From NCBI RefSeq assembly GCF_003268475.1, contig NZ_MCIF01000002.1:3025382-3089381 (forward strand): a stretch of DNA of 64,000 nucleotides. Direction: 5' to 3'. This stretch comes from Thermogemmatispora tikiterensis. GTDB lineage: Bacteria > Chloroflexota > Ktedonobacteria > Ktedonobacterales > Ktedonobacteraceae. Under the pieces are notes generated by a model. The model saw only the letters and a list, made by a program, of their open reading frames with translations. It did no database searches and was not told the DNA's origin. Made by a program: the position numbers and the translations under genes. This document shows positions 8,239 through 17,021 of the stretch, piece by piece; position 1 is the stretch's first letter; the number at the start of each line of letters is the position of its first letter.

Positions 8239-10701
8239 TTAGTTGCGCAGGGGCTTGCCGGTCATAAGGATGGCCTGCATGCGCTCCTGCGTCTTCTCCA
8301 TGCCGCAGAGGCTTAAGAACGCCTCGCGCTCCAGATCAAGCACTTGCTGCTCGGTCAGCGGCGTCAGCGGCGAGGTGTTGCCGCCGGTGACGATGCGCGC
8401 CAGATGGCGCCCGATGACCGCATCGTGCTCGGTGATTTTGCCCGTGAGCAGCATGTTCTCGATCTGCTGCTCCAGGACCAGGCGCCCGCCCGGCCCGGGC
8501 AGCAGGAGCATGGCCGGCTGCGGCGGCTGCCAGCGCCCTGCTTCGCGCGCTTCGGCCAGACGCAAGGCATCGGCCTTGGCGTCGCGCAGCAGGAGATCGC
8601 GATTGGTGGTGATGCTGTCGCTCCGACGCAGGAACCGGTATTCCTGTGCTTCGACAGCGCTGGTGGCGACGGTGGCCATCGCCACCAGTTCAAAGACGCG
8701 CCGCGGGGCGGCAAATGGTCCTCCGGCGCTACGCGACTGCTGGTCTTCGAGACGGGCCCCGTGGCGCAGGAGGAGTTCCTTGACGCCACCACCGCCCGGC
8801 ACGAGACCGGCCCCGACTTCGACGAGGCCAATGTAGGTCTCGGCATGCGCGCGGACGTGGCTGCTATGCATGACGATTTCACAGCCACCTCCCAGGGTGC
8901 GCCCGGTAGGGGCTACCACGACTGGGATGGGGCTGTACTTGAGGAGCATGTTGACCTGCTGGAAGGAGTTGACGGCCTGCTCCAGCATCTCCCACTGGCC
9001 GTTACGCGCGCCGACGAGCATCAGGAAGAGGTTGGCACCCGCCGAGAAGTCCGGGGCGTCGTTGGCGATGACAATGGCCCGGAATTGCTTCTGCCCCTCT
9101 TCGACGGCGTAGTGCAGCATCTCGATGATGTCCTGGTCGATGGCGTTCATCTTGGTGTGGAATTCGACGCAGACAACGCCATCGCCCAGGTCGATCAGCG
9201 AGGCCGAGCCGTTCTCACGGATGACCTGGTTCCGGGCCTTGGCCACGCTGAGGGAGAGGCTGCCGCGCAACTGCGGGACAGGCTGGTAGCTGCCGCTGTG
9301 GAAGTCGAAGTAGCGCCGCTGCCCAATGGGGCCGCTATAGAAGCGCCCTTCTCCCTGAGTGATGACCCGGCGCACTAACTCGGGTAGACGAGCGCCGTGC
9401 TTTTCAGCGAGCGCGCTGAGCGTGGCCGGCGCCTGCTCTTCGCTGACATCTTTAAAGGAAGGATGGGAGCGCAGGACGCGATAGAGCGTTTCGGGATGCT
9501 CCAGGAGAATATCCCAGCCTTCAAAGCTGCCCAGATCGAAGTTGAAGCCCCAGCGCATGGCCTGGTCAACGGCGACGATGCTGTCGGCAATCTCCGGCGC
9601 CAGTCGCGCGGCGTAGATCAGTGAGTCGGCCAGGGTCTCGCGCGCCAGTTGGGCGGCGCGATCGTTGCCATTGAGGACGGTCAGCATGCGCTGGATGGGA
9701 TCGTCGAGGCTGCGAGCAGCCCCTATGGATTCGAAGCGCGGCTTCTGTTGCGGCTGATACTCCAGGGTCTGCAGGTTGAGTTCGAGAATAGTGGATTCGC
9801 CGCCGGGGTTCTTGATGCGCTTGTAGAAGCCCTGGCCACTCTTCTCTCCCAGCCAGCCGCGCCGTACCAGCTCGCGCACAACCTCGGGCACGCGGAAGAC
9901 TTCGCGCTCGGGATCGTCGGGAGCATTCTCGTAGATGTTGTCGGCGACGTGCACCAGGGTGTCGAGGCCGGAGAGGTCGGCGGTGCGGAAGACCGCCGAT
10001 TTGGGACGGCCCATGCTGGGGCCGAGAATGGCATCGACCTCGCTGACGGTGTAGCCCTCTTCGAGGGCGCGCCGGATGGTCGACAGGAAGCCGTAGACGC
10101 CGATGCGGTTGGCAATGAAGTTGGGCGTGTCTTTGGCCAGGACGACACCCTTGCCCAGCACCTCGGTGGCGAAGTCCTGCATGAAGCTGACCAGGGCCGG
10201 GTCGGTCTGCTGGTCGGGAACGATCTCCAGCAGGCGCATGTAGCGCACCGGGTTGAAGAAGTGGGTGATGAGGAAGTGGCGGCGGAAGCGCTCGCTGCGT
10301 CCGGCGGTCAGCAGGTGGGCCGGCAGACCAGAGGTGTTGGAGCTGACAATGGTGTTCTCCCCCAGCAGCGGCTCCAGTCTGTCGTAGAGCTGCTGCTTGA
10401 CGTCGAGACGCTCAAAGACAGCTTCGACGACCCAGTCGGCCTGCGCAGCTTCTGGCAGGTTGTCTTCGATATTGCCAACGGTGATGAGTCTGGCCTGCTC
10501 TTTGCTGTAGAAGGCAGCGGGACGGGCTTTGAGGGCACGCTCCAGGCCGGTGCGCGCGACGCGGTTGCGGTCCGCCCCCGCATCGGGCGGCACGATATCG
10601 AGCAGGAGGCTGGGAATGCCGACGTTGGCAAGATGGGCGGCAATGGCGGCCCCCATGACGCCGGCCCCGATGACCGCTGCTTTGCGAATCTGGTACCCCA
10701 T
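8239..10701 (-). CDS. fadN: 3-hydroxyacyl-CoA dehydrogenase / enoyl-CoA hydratase (FadN type)
   Basis: This 820-residue enzyme catalyses the hydration and NAD-dependent dehydrogenation steps of fatty-acid beta-oxidation. The dehydrogenase half is N-terminal: GxGxxG as GAGVMG (12-17), SSNTSGLPAH, and the HFFNPVRYM segment with the catalytic His. The crotonase half is C-terminal from about 480, with oxyanion-hole and Glu-bearing segments GGGCEIVMHSS and GLVEVGAGLVPGGGG. This order matches Bacillus FadN rather than E. coli FadB, where the domains are reversed. The stop of the thiolase lies 2 bp upstream of its ATG, so the two are translationally close and probably form one enzyme complex. Confidence 0.95.
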   Translation of the reverse strand: MGYQIRKAAVIGAGVMGAAIAAHLANVGIPSLLLDIVPPDAGADRNRVARTGLERALKARPAAFYSKEQARLITVGNIEDNLPEAAQADWVVEAVFERLDVKQQLYDRLEPLLGENTIVSSNTSGLPAHLLTAGRSERFRRHFLITHFFNPVRYMRLLEIVPDQQTDPALVSFMQDFATEVLGKGVVLAKDTPNFIANRIGVYGFLSTIRRALEEGYTVSEVDAILGPSMGRPKSAVFRTADLSGLDTLVHVADNIYENAPDDPEREVFRVPEVVRELVRRGWLGEKSGQGFYKRIKNPGGESTILELNLQTLEYQPQQKPRFESIGAARSLDDPIQRMLTVLNGNDRAAQLARETLADSLIYAARLAPEIADSIVAVDQAMRWGFNFDLGSFEGWDILLEHPETLYRVLRSHPSFKDVSEEQAPATLSALAEKHGARLPELVRRVITQGEGRFYSGPIGQRRYFDFHSGSYQPVPQLRGSLSLSVAKARNQVIRENGSASLIDLGDGVVCVEFHTKMNAIDQDIIEMLHYAVEEGQKQFRAIVIANDAPDFSAGANLFLMLVGARNGQWEMLEQAVNSFQQVNMLLKYSPIPVVVAPTGRTLGGGCEIVMHSSHVRAHAETYIGLVEVGAGLVPGGGGVKELLLRHGARLEDQQSRSAGGPFAAPRRVFELVAMATVATSAVEAQEYRFLRRSDSITTNRDLLLRDAKADALRLAEAREAGRWQPPQPAMLLLPGPGGRLVLEQQIENMLLTGKITEHDAVIGRHLARIVTGGNTSPLTPLTEQQVLDLEREAFLSLCGMEKTQERMQAILMTGKPLRN

Positions 10702-10703
10702 GA

Positions 10704-11900
10704 CTACGACAACCTCTCGATGATGGTCGCTACGCCCTGGCCGCCACCAACACAGAGGGTGGCCAGACCCAGGGTCTTATCGGCGGTCTGCAGGTCGTTG
10801 ATGAGCGTGGCGACGATGCGGGCGCCGCTACAGCCCAAAGGATGGCCCAGGGCAATGGCGCCTCCGTGCGGGTTGAGCTTCTCTTCGTCGATGCCCAGTT
10901 CCTGGATGACGGCCAGATTCTGGACGGCAAAGGCTTCGTTGAGTTCAATGATGTCGATGTCGCTGAGCTGCATGCGCGCGCGCTGCAGCACTTTCTTGAC
11001 CGCTGGAACCGGTCCAATGCCCATGATGTCGGGCCGCACACCGGCGACGGCCATGGCGACGACGCGCGCCAGTGGCTGGATGCCGAGTTCACGCGCTTTG
11101 TCGGCGGACATGAGGACGACGGCAGCGGCTCCATCGTTGAGGGGACTGGAGTTACCAGCGGTGACGGTGCCGTCCTTGATGAAGGCCGGTTCCAGAGCGG
11201 CGAGCTTCTCCATCGAGGTGTCGCGCCGCGGCCCTTCGTCGGTCTCCATGACGCGCCCATCGGGTAGCTTGACCGGGACGATTTCGCGCTTGAAGAAGCC
11301 GCTGTCAATGGCAGCCACGGCCCGCTGATGGCTGCGCAGGGCGAAGGCGTCCTGGGCCTGGCGGCTGATGTTGTATTTGCGCGCCAGGTTCTCGGCGGTC
11401 ATGCCCATCGGGATGTAGCTGTAGAAGCCGTATTCTTGCTCGGTGGGCGGATAGGGCCAGTCGTATTTCTCGCCTTCGGCAGGCTTGATGAGGCGCGGGT
11501 TGAAGCTGGGGTTGAAGCCCCCCATCGGGACGCGCGACATGCTCTCGACGCCGGCAGCGACAATGGCCTCGCCCTGGCCCAGCATGATGCTCTGGGCAGC
11601 CATGTTGACAGCCTGTAGGCTGGAGGCACAGAAGCGGTTGACGGTGACGCCTCCACAGGTCTCGGGCAGGCCCGCCAGCGGGGCCACGATGCGCGCCATG
11701 TTCATGCCCTGCTCGCCTTCGGGAAAGGCACAGCCAAGGATGACATCTTCGATCAGCGCAGGATCTAGCTGCGGTACGCGATCAAGGGCGCCACGAATGG
11801 CAAAGGCGGCCAGGTCGTCGGGGCGAACGTCCTTGAGGGCGCCTTTGTTGGCGCGCCCGATCGGTGTGCGTACGGCACTGACAATGACAGCATCTATCAT
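10704..11900 (-). CDS. fadA: Acetyl-CoA C-acyltransferase (beta-ketothiolase)
   Basis: This 398-residue enzyme performs thiolytic cleavage of 3-ketoacyl-CoA. Its nucleophilic Cys is C91 in NRFCASSLQAVNMA. The C-terminal catalytic motifs are NPHGGAIALGHPLGCSGARI and CVGGGQG. Length fits the thiolase family. The start at 11900 (MIDAVIVSAVRTPIG) is family-like, with GAGGAG 12 nt upstream; the longer frame to 11936 is not. It lies immediately upstream of the FadN-type gene, the same adjacency as in the Bacillus fadNAE operon. Confidence 0.95.
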   Translation of the reverse strand: MIDAVIVSAVRTPIGRANKGALKDVRPDDLAAFAIRGALDRVPQLDPALIEDVILGCAFPEGEQGMNMARIVAPLAGLPETCGGVTVNRFCASSLQAVNMAAQSIMLGQGEAIVAAGVESMSRVPMGGFNPSFNPRLIKPAEGEKYDWPYPPTEQEYGFYSYIPMGMTAENLARKYNISRQAQDAFALRSHQRAVAAIDSGFFKREIVPVKLPDGRVMETDEGPRRDTSMEKLAALEPAFIKDGTVTAGNSSPLNDGAAAVVLMSADKARELGIQPLARVVAMAVAGVRPDIMGIGPVPAVKKVLQRARMQLSDIDIIELNEAFAVQNLAVIQELGIDEEKLNPHGGAIALGHPLGCSGARIVATLINDLQTADKTLGLATLCVGGGQGVATIIERLS

Positions 11901-12147
11901 GGGGGATCTGCTCCTCGTATCGGCTTGTTGTGACAACTAGGCATCTGCCCGGGCGGCATTCGTTGGACCGCCCGCTGGCAGCACAAGATTGTCTGAGATG
12001 TACTTGATACGTCGCTGACATGTACTGAAGAGACAGACATTGAACACGGGCCGCGAACAGTCTGCGAGAGAGCGAGGCGGCCCGTCCTCGTCCGCTGGTA
12101 GTCAGACAAGACAGTGTTTTAGTCAGGGGGCCGGCTGTCCGCCCTGT

Positions 12148-12579
12148 TCAGCGGCGATCTGCGTCTGGGCTGGCAGGCTCCGGCGCCTGGCGAATGATGC
12201 CCTGGGCGCTCCCACGCAGAACCTCCTTGCCGTGCTGGTTGCGGCAGACAGAGACCAGTTCTAGAGAGAGGTAGCCGTCTCCGGGTTCCAGACGGCTGAC
12301 AGTCATCTCGCAGCGAATACGGTCGCCGGCGAAGACTGGGCGCAGAAATTCCATCTGCATGCTGCGCGCGATAAAGTTGAGGTCACCGCCCAGCTTCGTG
12401 GGGATGCTGGCGGTGAGCAGGCCCTGAACCATCAGCCGGCCCTGAGCGTCAGGCTGCATGTGATGGTGGCCCTTGTCGCCCGAAAGTTCGGCAAAGAGGC
12501 GGATGTCCTCCGTGCTAAAGGTGCGCTCGTAGCTCAGGACATCGCCAACCTGTAAGGGTCGCTGACTCTTGTTCTCCAT
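12148..12579 (-). CDS. MaoC-like hotdog dehydratase
   Basis: This 143-residue hotdog-fold protein resembles the (R)-specific enoyl-CoA hydratase/MaoC family. It starts with LQVGDVLSYERTFSTEDIRL, then LSGDKGHHH. In the family the motif usually reads as an Asp then a His (SGDxNPxH), so D and H are present but the Asn-Pro pair is replaced. The segment GRLMVQGLLTASI fits the second family block. Its place between the acyl-CoA dehydrogenase and thiolase genes suggests hydration of enoyl-CoA or feeding of (R)-3-hydroxyacyl-CoA to other uses. AAGGAG lies 5 nt before the chosen start. Confidence 0.85.
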   Translation of the reverse strand: MENKSQRPLQVGDVLSYERTFSTEDIRLFAELSGDKGHHHMQPDAQGRLMVQGLLTASIPTKLGGDLNFIARSMQMEFLRPVFAGDRIRCEMTVSRLEPGDGYLSLELVSVCRNQHGKEVLRGSAQGIIRQAPEPASPDADRR

Positions 12580-12925
12580 AGACTCCTTGCTCCTGGCTGC
12601 TGGCACTCCCTTCTCTCTTCCTGCCGCTCAGGGCAGGAAGGCTGGCCAGCGCGCTGCCAGAGAAGGCCATCCCTCAGCGGAGAGGCGGTGACCAGCCGGC
12701 GACGGCGGCGGAAAGAGGAGCTGGCTGGCCTTGCAGCCCTCGCCCGCAGTCCACCAGCCGCCGTCGGCCTTTGGCACTCGGTCACGCTATCCACACAGGA
12801 TAGCTATGGGGGCAGGAGAGAGAATCTGTCTGTCTGTCTGTCTGCCTGCCTGCCTGCCTGCCCGTCCGTCCGTCCGTCCGCTTGCTGCCTTGCCCCAGGC
12901 TGGCTTTGACCAGCGTCGAGCTGGA
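12580..12925. other. Intergenic region within the beta-oxidation cluster
   Basis: This 346-bp gap interrupts the minus-strand cluster. It holds the compound tetranucleotide repeat at 12825-12880. I see no gene and no clear terminator. Confidence 0.5.
12825..12880. repeat. Compound tetranucleotide repeat (CTGT)n-(CTGC)n-(CCGT)n
   Basis: Three successive blocks of perfect 4-bp units, each about four to five copies, differ from one block to the next by only one or two bases. The run lies upstream of the MaoC-like gene (minus strand) and 45 bp past the stop of the acyl-CoA dehydrogenase gene. Confidence 0.95.
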
Positions 12926-14719
12926 CTAGAAGTGCGGCAGCGGGTAGCCTTTCCTGGCCACAACCTCGGCGGCGATGTCGCGCTGCAGGGCTACGCCGTT
13001 GATCAGGTAGTCGCCGACGTAGGCGCGCACGCGCGCCAGCTCCTCGCTGACCGTCTCCGGCTCAAAGTAGGTCATGATCATCTGGTCCAGATTGAGGCGG
13101 ATGCGCGAATGGGCCAGCCAGGTCGCCAGTTGCGCCAGCTTGCTGTGCAGGGCACTGTTCTCGTCACCGCGGCGGATGGCCTGGATGGCGCGCGCCAGGG
13201 CGCTATCACTGGCGTAGATGTCGATCAGCAGGTTGGCCAGGTACTCGATGAACTCCTCTTCGTTCTCGAGGGCCTGCATGTAGCGCATGGCGACGCGCAT
13301 GCCGGCGTAGATAGCCACATCCTTGGCACGCTCGACAGCGTGGACGGCAGCCCGCAGCTCGGCTGGCACCTCGTCGCCCGGGGCCGGCAGGGCCTCGCCC
13401 GACTTGATGCGGGCCTCGATGGCCGGGTAGCGGTTCATCAGATCGATCTTGCCACCCAGGACGCGGCGGAAGAGGGTGCCGGCGGCCACCAGGCGGTTGA
13501 TCTCGTTGGTGCCCTCAAAGATGCGCTGGATGCGGGCGTCGCGATAGGCTTTCTCGATCGGGTACTCCTGCATGTAACCGTAGCCGCCGAAGATCTGGAC
13601 GCCCTCGTCGACGACGTAGGCCAGGACTTCGCTGCCGTGCACCTTGGCAATGGAGTCCTCGATGGCAAATTCTTCGATGGCCTTGAAGACCTGCTCGGTG
13701 TTCTCTCCGGCCCCCCGACGGGCGTTCTCGATGTTGGCGGCAGTGCGGAAGACCTCGCTTTCGGCAGCGTAGGTCTCGGCGGCCATGCGCGCCAGCTTCT
13801 TTTGAATCATACCGAATTCGTGCAGGTATTTGCCGAAGGCTTTGCGCTCGGTGGTGTAGGCGGCAGCCAGGTCGAGGGCTGTGCGTGCGCCACCGACGGC
13901 GCCGGCGCCGAGCTTGAGACGCCCGATGTTGAGGATATTGAAGGCGATCTTGTAGCCTTTGTGCAGCTCGCCCAGCAGGTTTTCGACAGGCACCGGCGTG
14001 TTTTCAAAGTAGACCTGGCGCGTCGAGGAGCCTTTGATGCCCATCTTGCGCTCTTCGGCGCCGGTGGAGATACCCGGCCAGCTTGTCTCGACGATGAAGG
14101 CCGAGGGCCGCTGACCATCGACGCGCGCGAAGACAACCATGAGGTCGGCAAAGCCGGCGTTGGAGATCCACTGCTTGGTGCCGTTGAGCAGGTAGTATTT
14201 GCCGTCCTCGGAGAGACGCGCCGTCGTGCTGAGGTTCATGGCATCAGAGCCAACGCCTGGCTCGGTCAGGGCGTAGGCCGAGATCCATTCACCGGTGGCC
14301 AGCTTCGGCAGGTATTTGCGCTTCTGCTCTTCCGTGCCATAGAAGACGATCGGCAGGGTGCCGATGGTGGTATGGGCGCCGAAGGCCACGCTGAATGAGG
14401 CTTCGTGGATGGAGGAGGCGACGATCGCGCTGGTGAGCAGACCCAGCTCAGCCCCACCATACTGCTCGGGGATGTCGATCATGAGCAGGCCCTGCTCGCC
14501 AGCTTTCTTGACCAGTGAGGGCATGACGCCCGGCTCCTGGTGCTCAATAGCCTCTAGCTTGGGCAGAACCTCGCGCATGACAAAGGTGGCCGCCGACTCG
14601 GCAATCCAGCGCTGTTCGTCGTCACTCTGCTCCAGAGTGAATATTTTGTCGGCGCTCTCGCTGACCGGAGTCAGCAGGAAGGCCGTTCCGCTCTCTGTGG
14701 GCTTCATCGTCATAGACAT
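12926..14719 (-). CDS. fadE: Acyl-CoA dehydrogenase, long form
   Basis: This 597-residue FAD-dependent enzyme catalyses the first oxidation of beta-oxidation. The mid-domain reads YALTEPGVGSDAMN and the W-containing segment GTKQWISNAGFADLM. The C-terminal helical domain contains FGGYGYMQEYPIEKAYRDAR and then RIFEGTNEIN, with the usual catalytic Glu region. It is ~200 residues longer than the short-chain family and carries a C-terminal helical extension, as in Bacillus FadE (about 594 residues). The start at 14719 gives MSMTMKPTE, with GGAGG about 13 nt upstream. It is in line with fadD upstream and the MaoC-like gene downstream. Confidence 0.95.
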   Translation of the reverse strand: MSMTMKPTESGTAFLLTPVSESADKIFTLEQSDDEQRWIAESAATFVMREVLPKLEAIEHQEPGVMPSLVKKAGEQGLLMIDIPEQYGGAELGLLTSAIVASSIHEASFSVAFGAHTTIGTLPIVFYGTEEQKRKYLPKLATGEWISAYALTEPGVGSDAMNLSTTARLSEDGKYYLLNGTKQWISNAGFADLMVVFARVDGQRPSAFIVETSWPGISTGAEERKMGIKGSSTRQVYFENTPVPVENLLGELHKGYKIAFNILNIGRLKLGAGAVGGARTALDLAAAYTTERKAFGKYLHEFGMIQKKLARMAAETYAAESEVFRTAANIENARRGAGENTEQVFKAIEEFAIEDSIAKVHGSEVLAYVVDEGVQIFGGYGYMQEYPIEKAYRDARIQRIFEGTNEINRLVAAGTLFRRVLGGKIDLMNRYPAIEARIKSGEALPAPGDEVPAELRAAVHAVERAKDVAIYAGMRVAMRYMQALENEEEFIEYLANLLIDIYASDSALARAIQAIRRGDENSALHSKLAQLATWLAHSRIRLNLDQMIMTYFEPETVSEELARVRAYVGDYLINGVALQRDIAAEVVARKGYPLPHF

Positions 14720-14998
14720 GCTTGGTTGTACCTCCAGTGGCTGGCACCAGGCCGGCTCTGGCCTCGCGGACGGCACGCTGCTCTAGCGCCCGCCCGCGCC
14801 GCCCAGGTCAGGCAAGGGTTCCAGCCATTTGCGTGTTGCTGTGAATCGAATCGGTTTCAGGATCAATTGTCTCAAGCACAGGGCCAGGGCCAGGGCCGCC
14901 AGCCGGACGGGCAAACGGACGAACGGCTCCACCACAGCGAGGCCGCTCTCCGCTCGGCTGCGCCGGCCCAGGCAGGCCCGGCCCGGCCTGGCAGCAGG

Positions 14999-16819
14999 TT
15001 AGTTGCTCTTTTGACTGGCGCTCCGCTGCTTGAGCCATTGCTCGCGCAGCTCGCGACGCAAGACTTTGCCAATGAGAGACTTGGGCAGGCTCTCGCGAAA
15101 TTCGACGATCTTGGGGACCTTGTATGCTGTCAGCTCTTTGCGACAGAACGCCACGATCTCTTGCCGGGTGGCGTCGTTGGCGGCGACGCCCGGTTTGAGG
15201 ACAATGAAGGCGGCTACGGTCTCACCGCGGTATTCGTCGGGCACGCCAACTACTGCCGCTTCTTGTATGGCAGGATGACGGAAAAGTACTTCTTCGACCT
15301 CGCGCGGGTAGACGTTGAAGCCGCTGGCGAGGATCATGTCTTTGGCGCGCTCGACCAGGTAAAAATAGCCTTCTTCGTCCATCTTGCCAAGGTCGCCGGT
15401 GCGCATCCAACCGTCGCGGAAGATGGCCGCGGTCTCTTCTTTGCGGTTCCAGTAGCCCTGCATGATGTTCGGCCCGCGGACAACCAGCTCGCCGATCTCG
15501 CCCGGCGGCAGGAGTTTGCCGGTCTCGGGGTCCATGATGGCGGCCTCGACTTCGGGCAGGGGAAGACCAATACTGCCTTCGCGCACGTCGCCGTTGAGCG
15601 GGTTGCAGTGGGTGACGGGCGAGGCTTCACTGAGGCCATAGCCCTCTACAAGGTGCCCTCCCGAGAGACTCTCGAAGTCGTGACGCACTTTGGCCGGCAG
15701 GGGCGCCGCCCCACTGATGCAGTAGCGGATCGATTGGAAGGCACGGCTGTCTTTGCCGGCTTCGCGCATGATGGCTATGTACATGGTCGGAATGCCCGGG
15801 AACATGGTCGGACGGTAGCGCTTGATGGCATTCACGACTTCCCTGGGCTTGAATTGCGGGAGCAGCACCATGCTGGCCGCCGCCAGGATGCCGAGGTTGA
15901 GACCCACGGTCAACCCGTAGGAGTGGAAGAAGGGGGCAACACAGAGGCCGGCCTCGCTGGCATCATGGGCGCGCGGTGTCCAGTAGCGCGTCTGATAAGC
16001 GTTGGCCAGCAGGTTGCGATGGGTGAGCATGGCCCCCTTGGAGAGACCTGTGGTCCCCCCTGTGTATTGCAGAACGGCCAGGTCCGAGCTGCGCGGCGGG
16101 TCGGGTACGGTGAAGACTTCAATCCCCGCGGCACTGCTGGGCTTGAGCAGGTCGCTCATGAGCAGCAGTTTGGGGTCGGAACGCAGCTCGTCTTTGGTCA
16201 AGGGGGGCTGTGGCTGCTTGTGCCTCTCACGACGCTGGCTCAAGGGGTAGAGCGTGCGCAGCAGGGGCAGCAGGAAGTCAGCGGGACTGGTGATGATGAT
16301 GTGCTCCAGCGCGGTCTTGTCACGAATGGCGCGCACGACCGGATAGAACATGTCAAGCATGACAAGGATGCGGGCTCCAGAGTCGGCCATCTGGTGCTGC
16401 ATCTCGCGCTCGGTGTAGAGCGGGTTGGTCGGAACCGCTATGGCGCCGAGCCGCAGGGTACCGTAGAAGGCGATCGGATATTGCGGGATGTTGGGCAGGG
16501 CAATGGCTACCCGGTCGCCTTTCTTGATGCCAAGCCGCTGCAGGGCAGCAGCAAAGCGGTTGGCCAGGGCGGCAAATTGCGCGTAGGAGATGCGTGTTCC
16601 GTAATAGATGAAGGCGGTCTTCTCAGGATGACGACGGACTGTCTCGTCGAGCAGCCAGGTCAGGGGCTGGTCGGGGATCTCCAGGTGAACGGGGACGCCC
16701 TCTTCGTAATGCTTGATCCAGGGCCGCTTCGCCAACAGCTCCGCCTCGGCCTGCACCGTTGCGCTCATCGAGGGTTGTTCGTTCGGCTGTGTATTCTTGC
16801 TGACCGCAGAATCAGACAT
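14999..16819 (-). CDS. fadD: Long-chain acyl-CoA synthetase
   Basis: This 606-residue member of the ANL superfamily activates fatty acids to acyl-CoA using ATP. Visible motifs are the P-loop LQYTGGTTGLSKGAMLTHRN, A5 EGYGLSEASPVTHC, A8 GWMRTGDLGKMDEEGYFYL followed by VERAKDMI, and the catalytic Lys region KSLIGKVLRREL. The start at 16819 is chosen because GAGGAG lies 8 nt upstream; the frame extends further to 16906 without a good site. It is the first gene of the minus-strand beta-oxidation cluster. It faces the MmyB-like regulator across a 202-bp divergent control region, with a TATAAT box on its strand at 16918-16923. Confidence 0.95.
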   Translation of the reverse strand: MSDSAVSKNTQPNEQPSMSATVQAEAELLAKRPWIKHYEEGVPVHLEIPDQPLTWLLDETVRRHPEKTAFIYYGTRISYAQFAALANRFAAALQRLGIKKGDRVAIALPNIPQYPIAFYGTLRLGAIAVPTNPLYTEREMQHQMADSGARILVMLDMFYPVVRAIRDKTALEHIIITSPADFLLPLLRTLYPLSQRRERHKQPQPPLTKDELRSDPKLLLMSDLLKPSSAAGIEVFTVPDPPRSSDLAVLQYTGGTTGLSKGAMLTHRNLLANAYQTRYWTPRAHDASEAGLCVAPFFHSYGLTVGLNLGILAAASMVLLPQFKPREVVNAIKRYRPTMFPGIPTMYIAIMREAGKDSRAFQSIRYCISGAAPLPAKVRHDFESLSGGHLVEGYGLSEASPVTHCNPLNGDVREGSIGLPLPEVEAAIMDPETGKLLPPGEIGELVVRGPNIMQGYWNRKEETAAIFRDGWMRTGDLGKMDEEGYFYLVERAKDMILASGFNVYPREVEEVLFRHPAIQEAAVVGVPDEYRGETVAAFIVLKPGVAANDATRQEIVAFCRKELTAYKVPKIVEFRESLPKSLIGKVLRRELREQWLKQRSASQKSN

Positions 16820-16917
16820 GGTCTCGCTCCTCATTGTCTGGTATCCACCAGGATACGCCAACCGGGCAGCCCACGATGGCCACCCTTCCGAGCATACAGT
16901 CCCCACTTGTTACTAGT

Positions 16918-16996
16918 ATTATATGTTGCTCTTCCGATGATGGGTACGTTGCCAGCTAACAAATTTTGCGCCATAATGTGGATGTAGCTAACAGAT
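16918..16996. promoter_or_regulatory. Divergent promoter region with paired AGCTAACA boxes
   Basis: For the plus-strand regulator, TTGCCA (16949-16954) and CATAAT (16972-16977) are 17 nt apart. For the minus-strand fadD, TATAAT lies at 16918-16923. Two near-identical 11-mers, AGCTAACAAAT (16954-16964) and AGCTAACAGAT (16986-16996), start 32 bp apart, about three helical turns. One overlaps the -35/spacer and one lies at the predicted transcription start, placed as operator half-sites would be. Confidence 0.55.
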
Positions 16997-17021
16997 AAAA
17001 GCGCACAAGGATGGTTCAGCG

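Noticed and set aside
9649..11328. Plus-strand frame of 559 codons
   Set aside because: It lies opposite fadN and fadA, which have complete family motifs. High GC keeps the antisense frame open; no motif or ribosome-binding site supports it.
12731..16987. Plus-strand frames of 555 and 753 codons
   Set aside because: Both are antisense to fadE and fadD. They have Gly/Val/Asp-rich composition without any domain.
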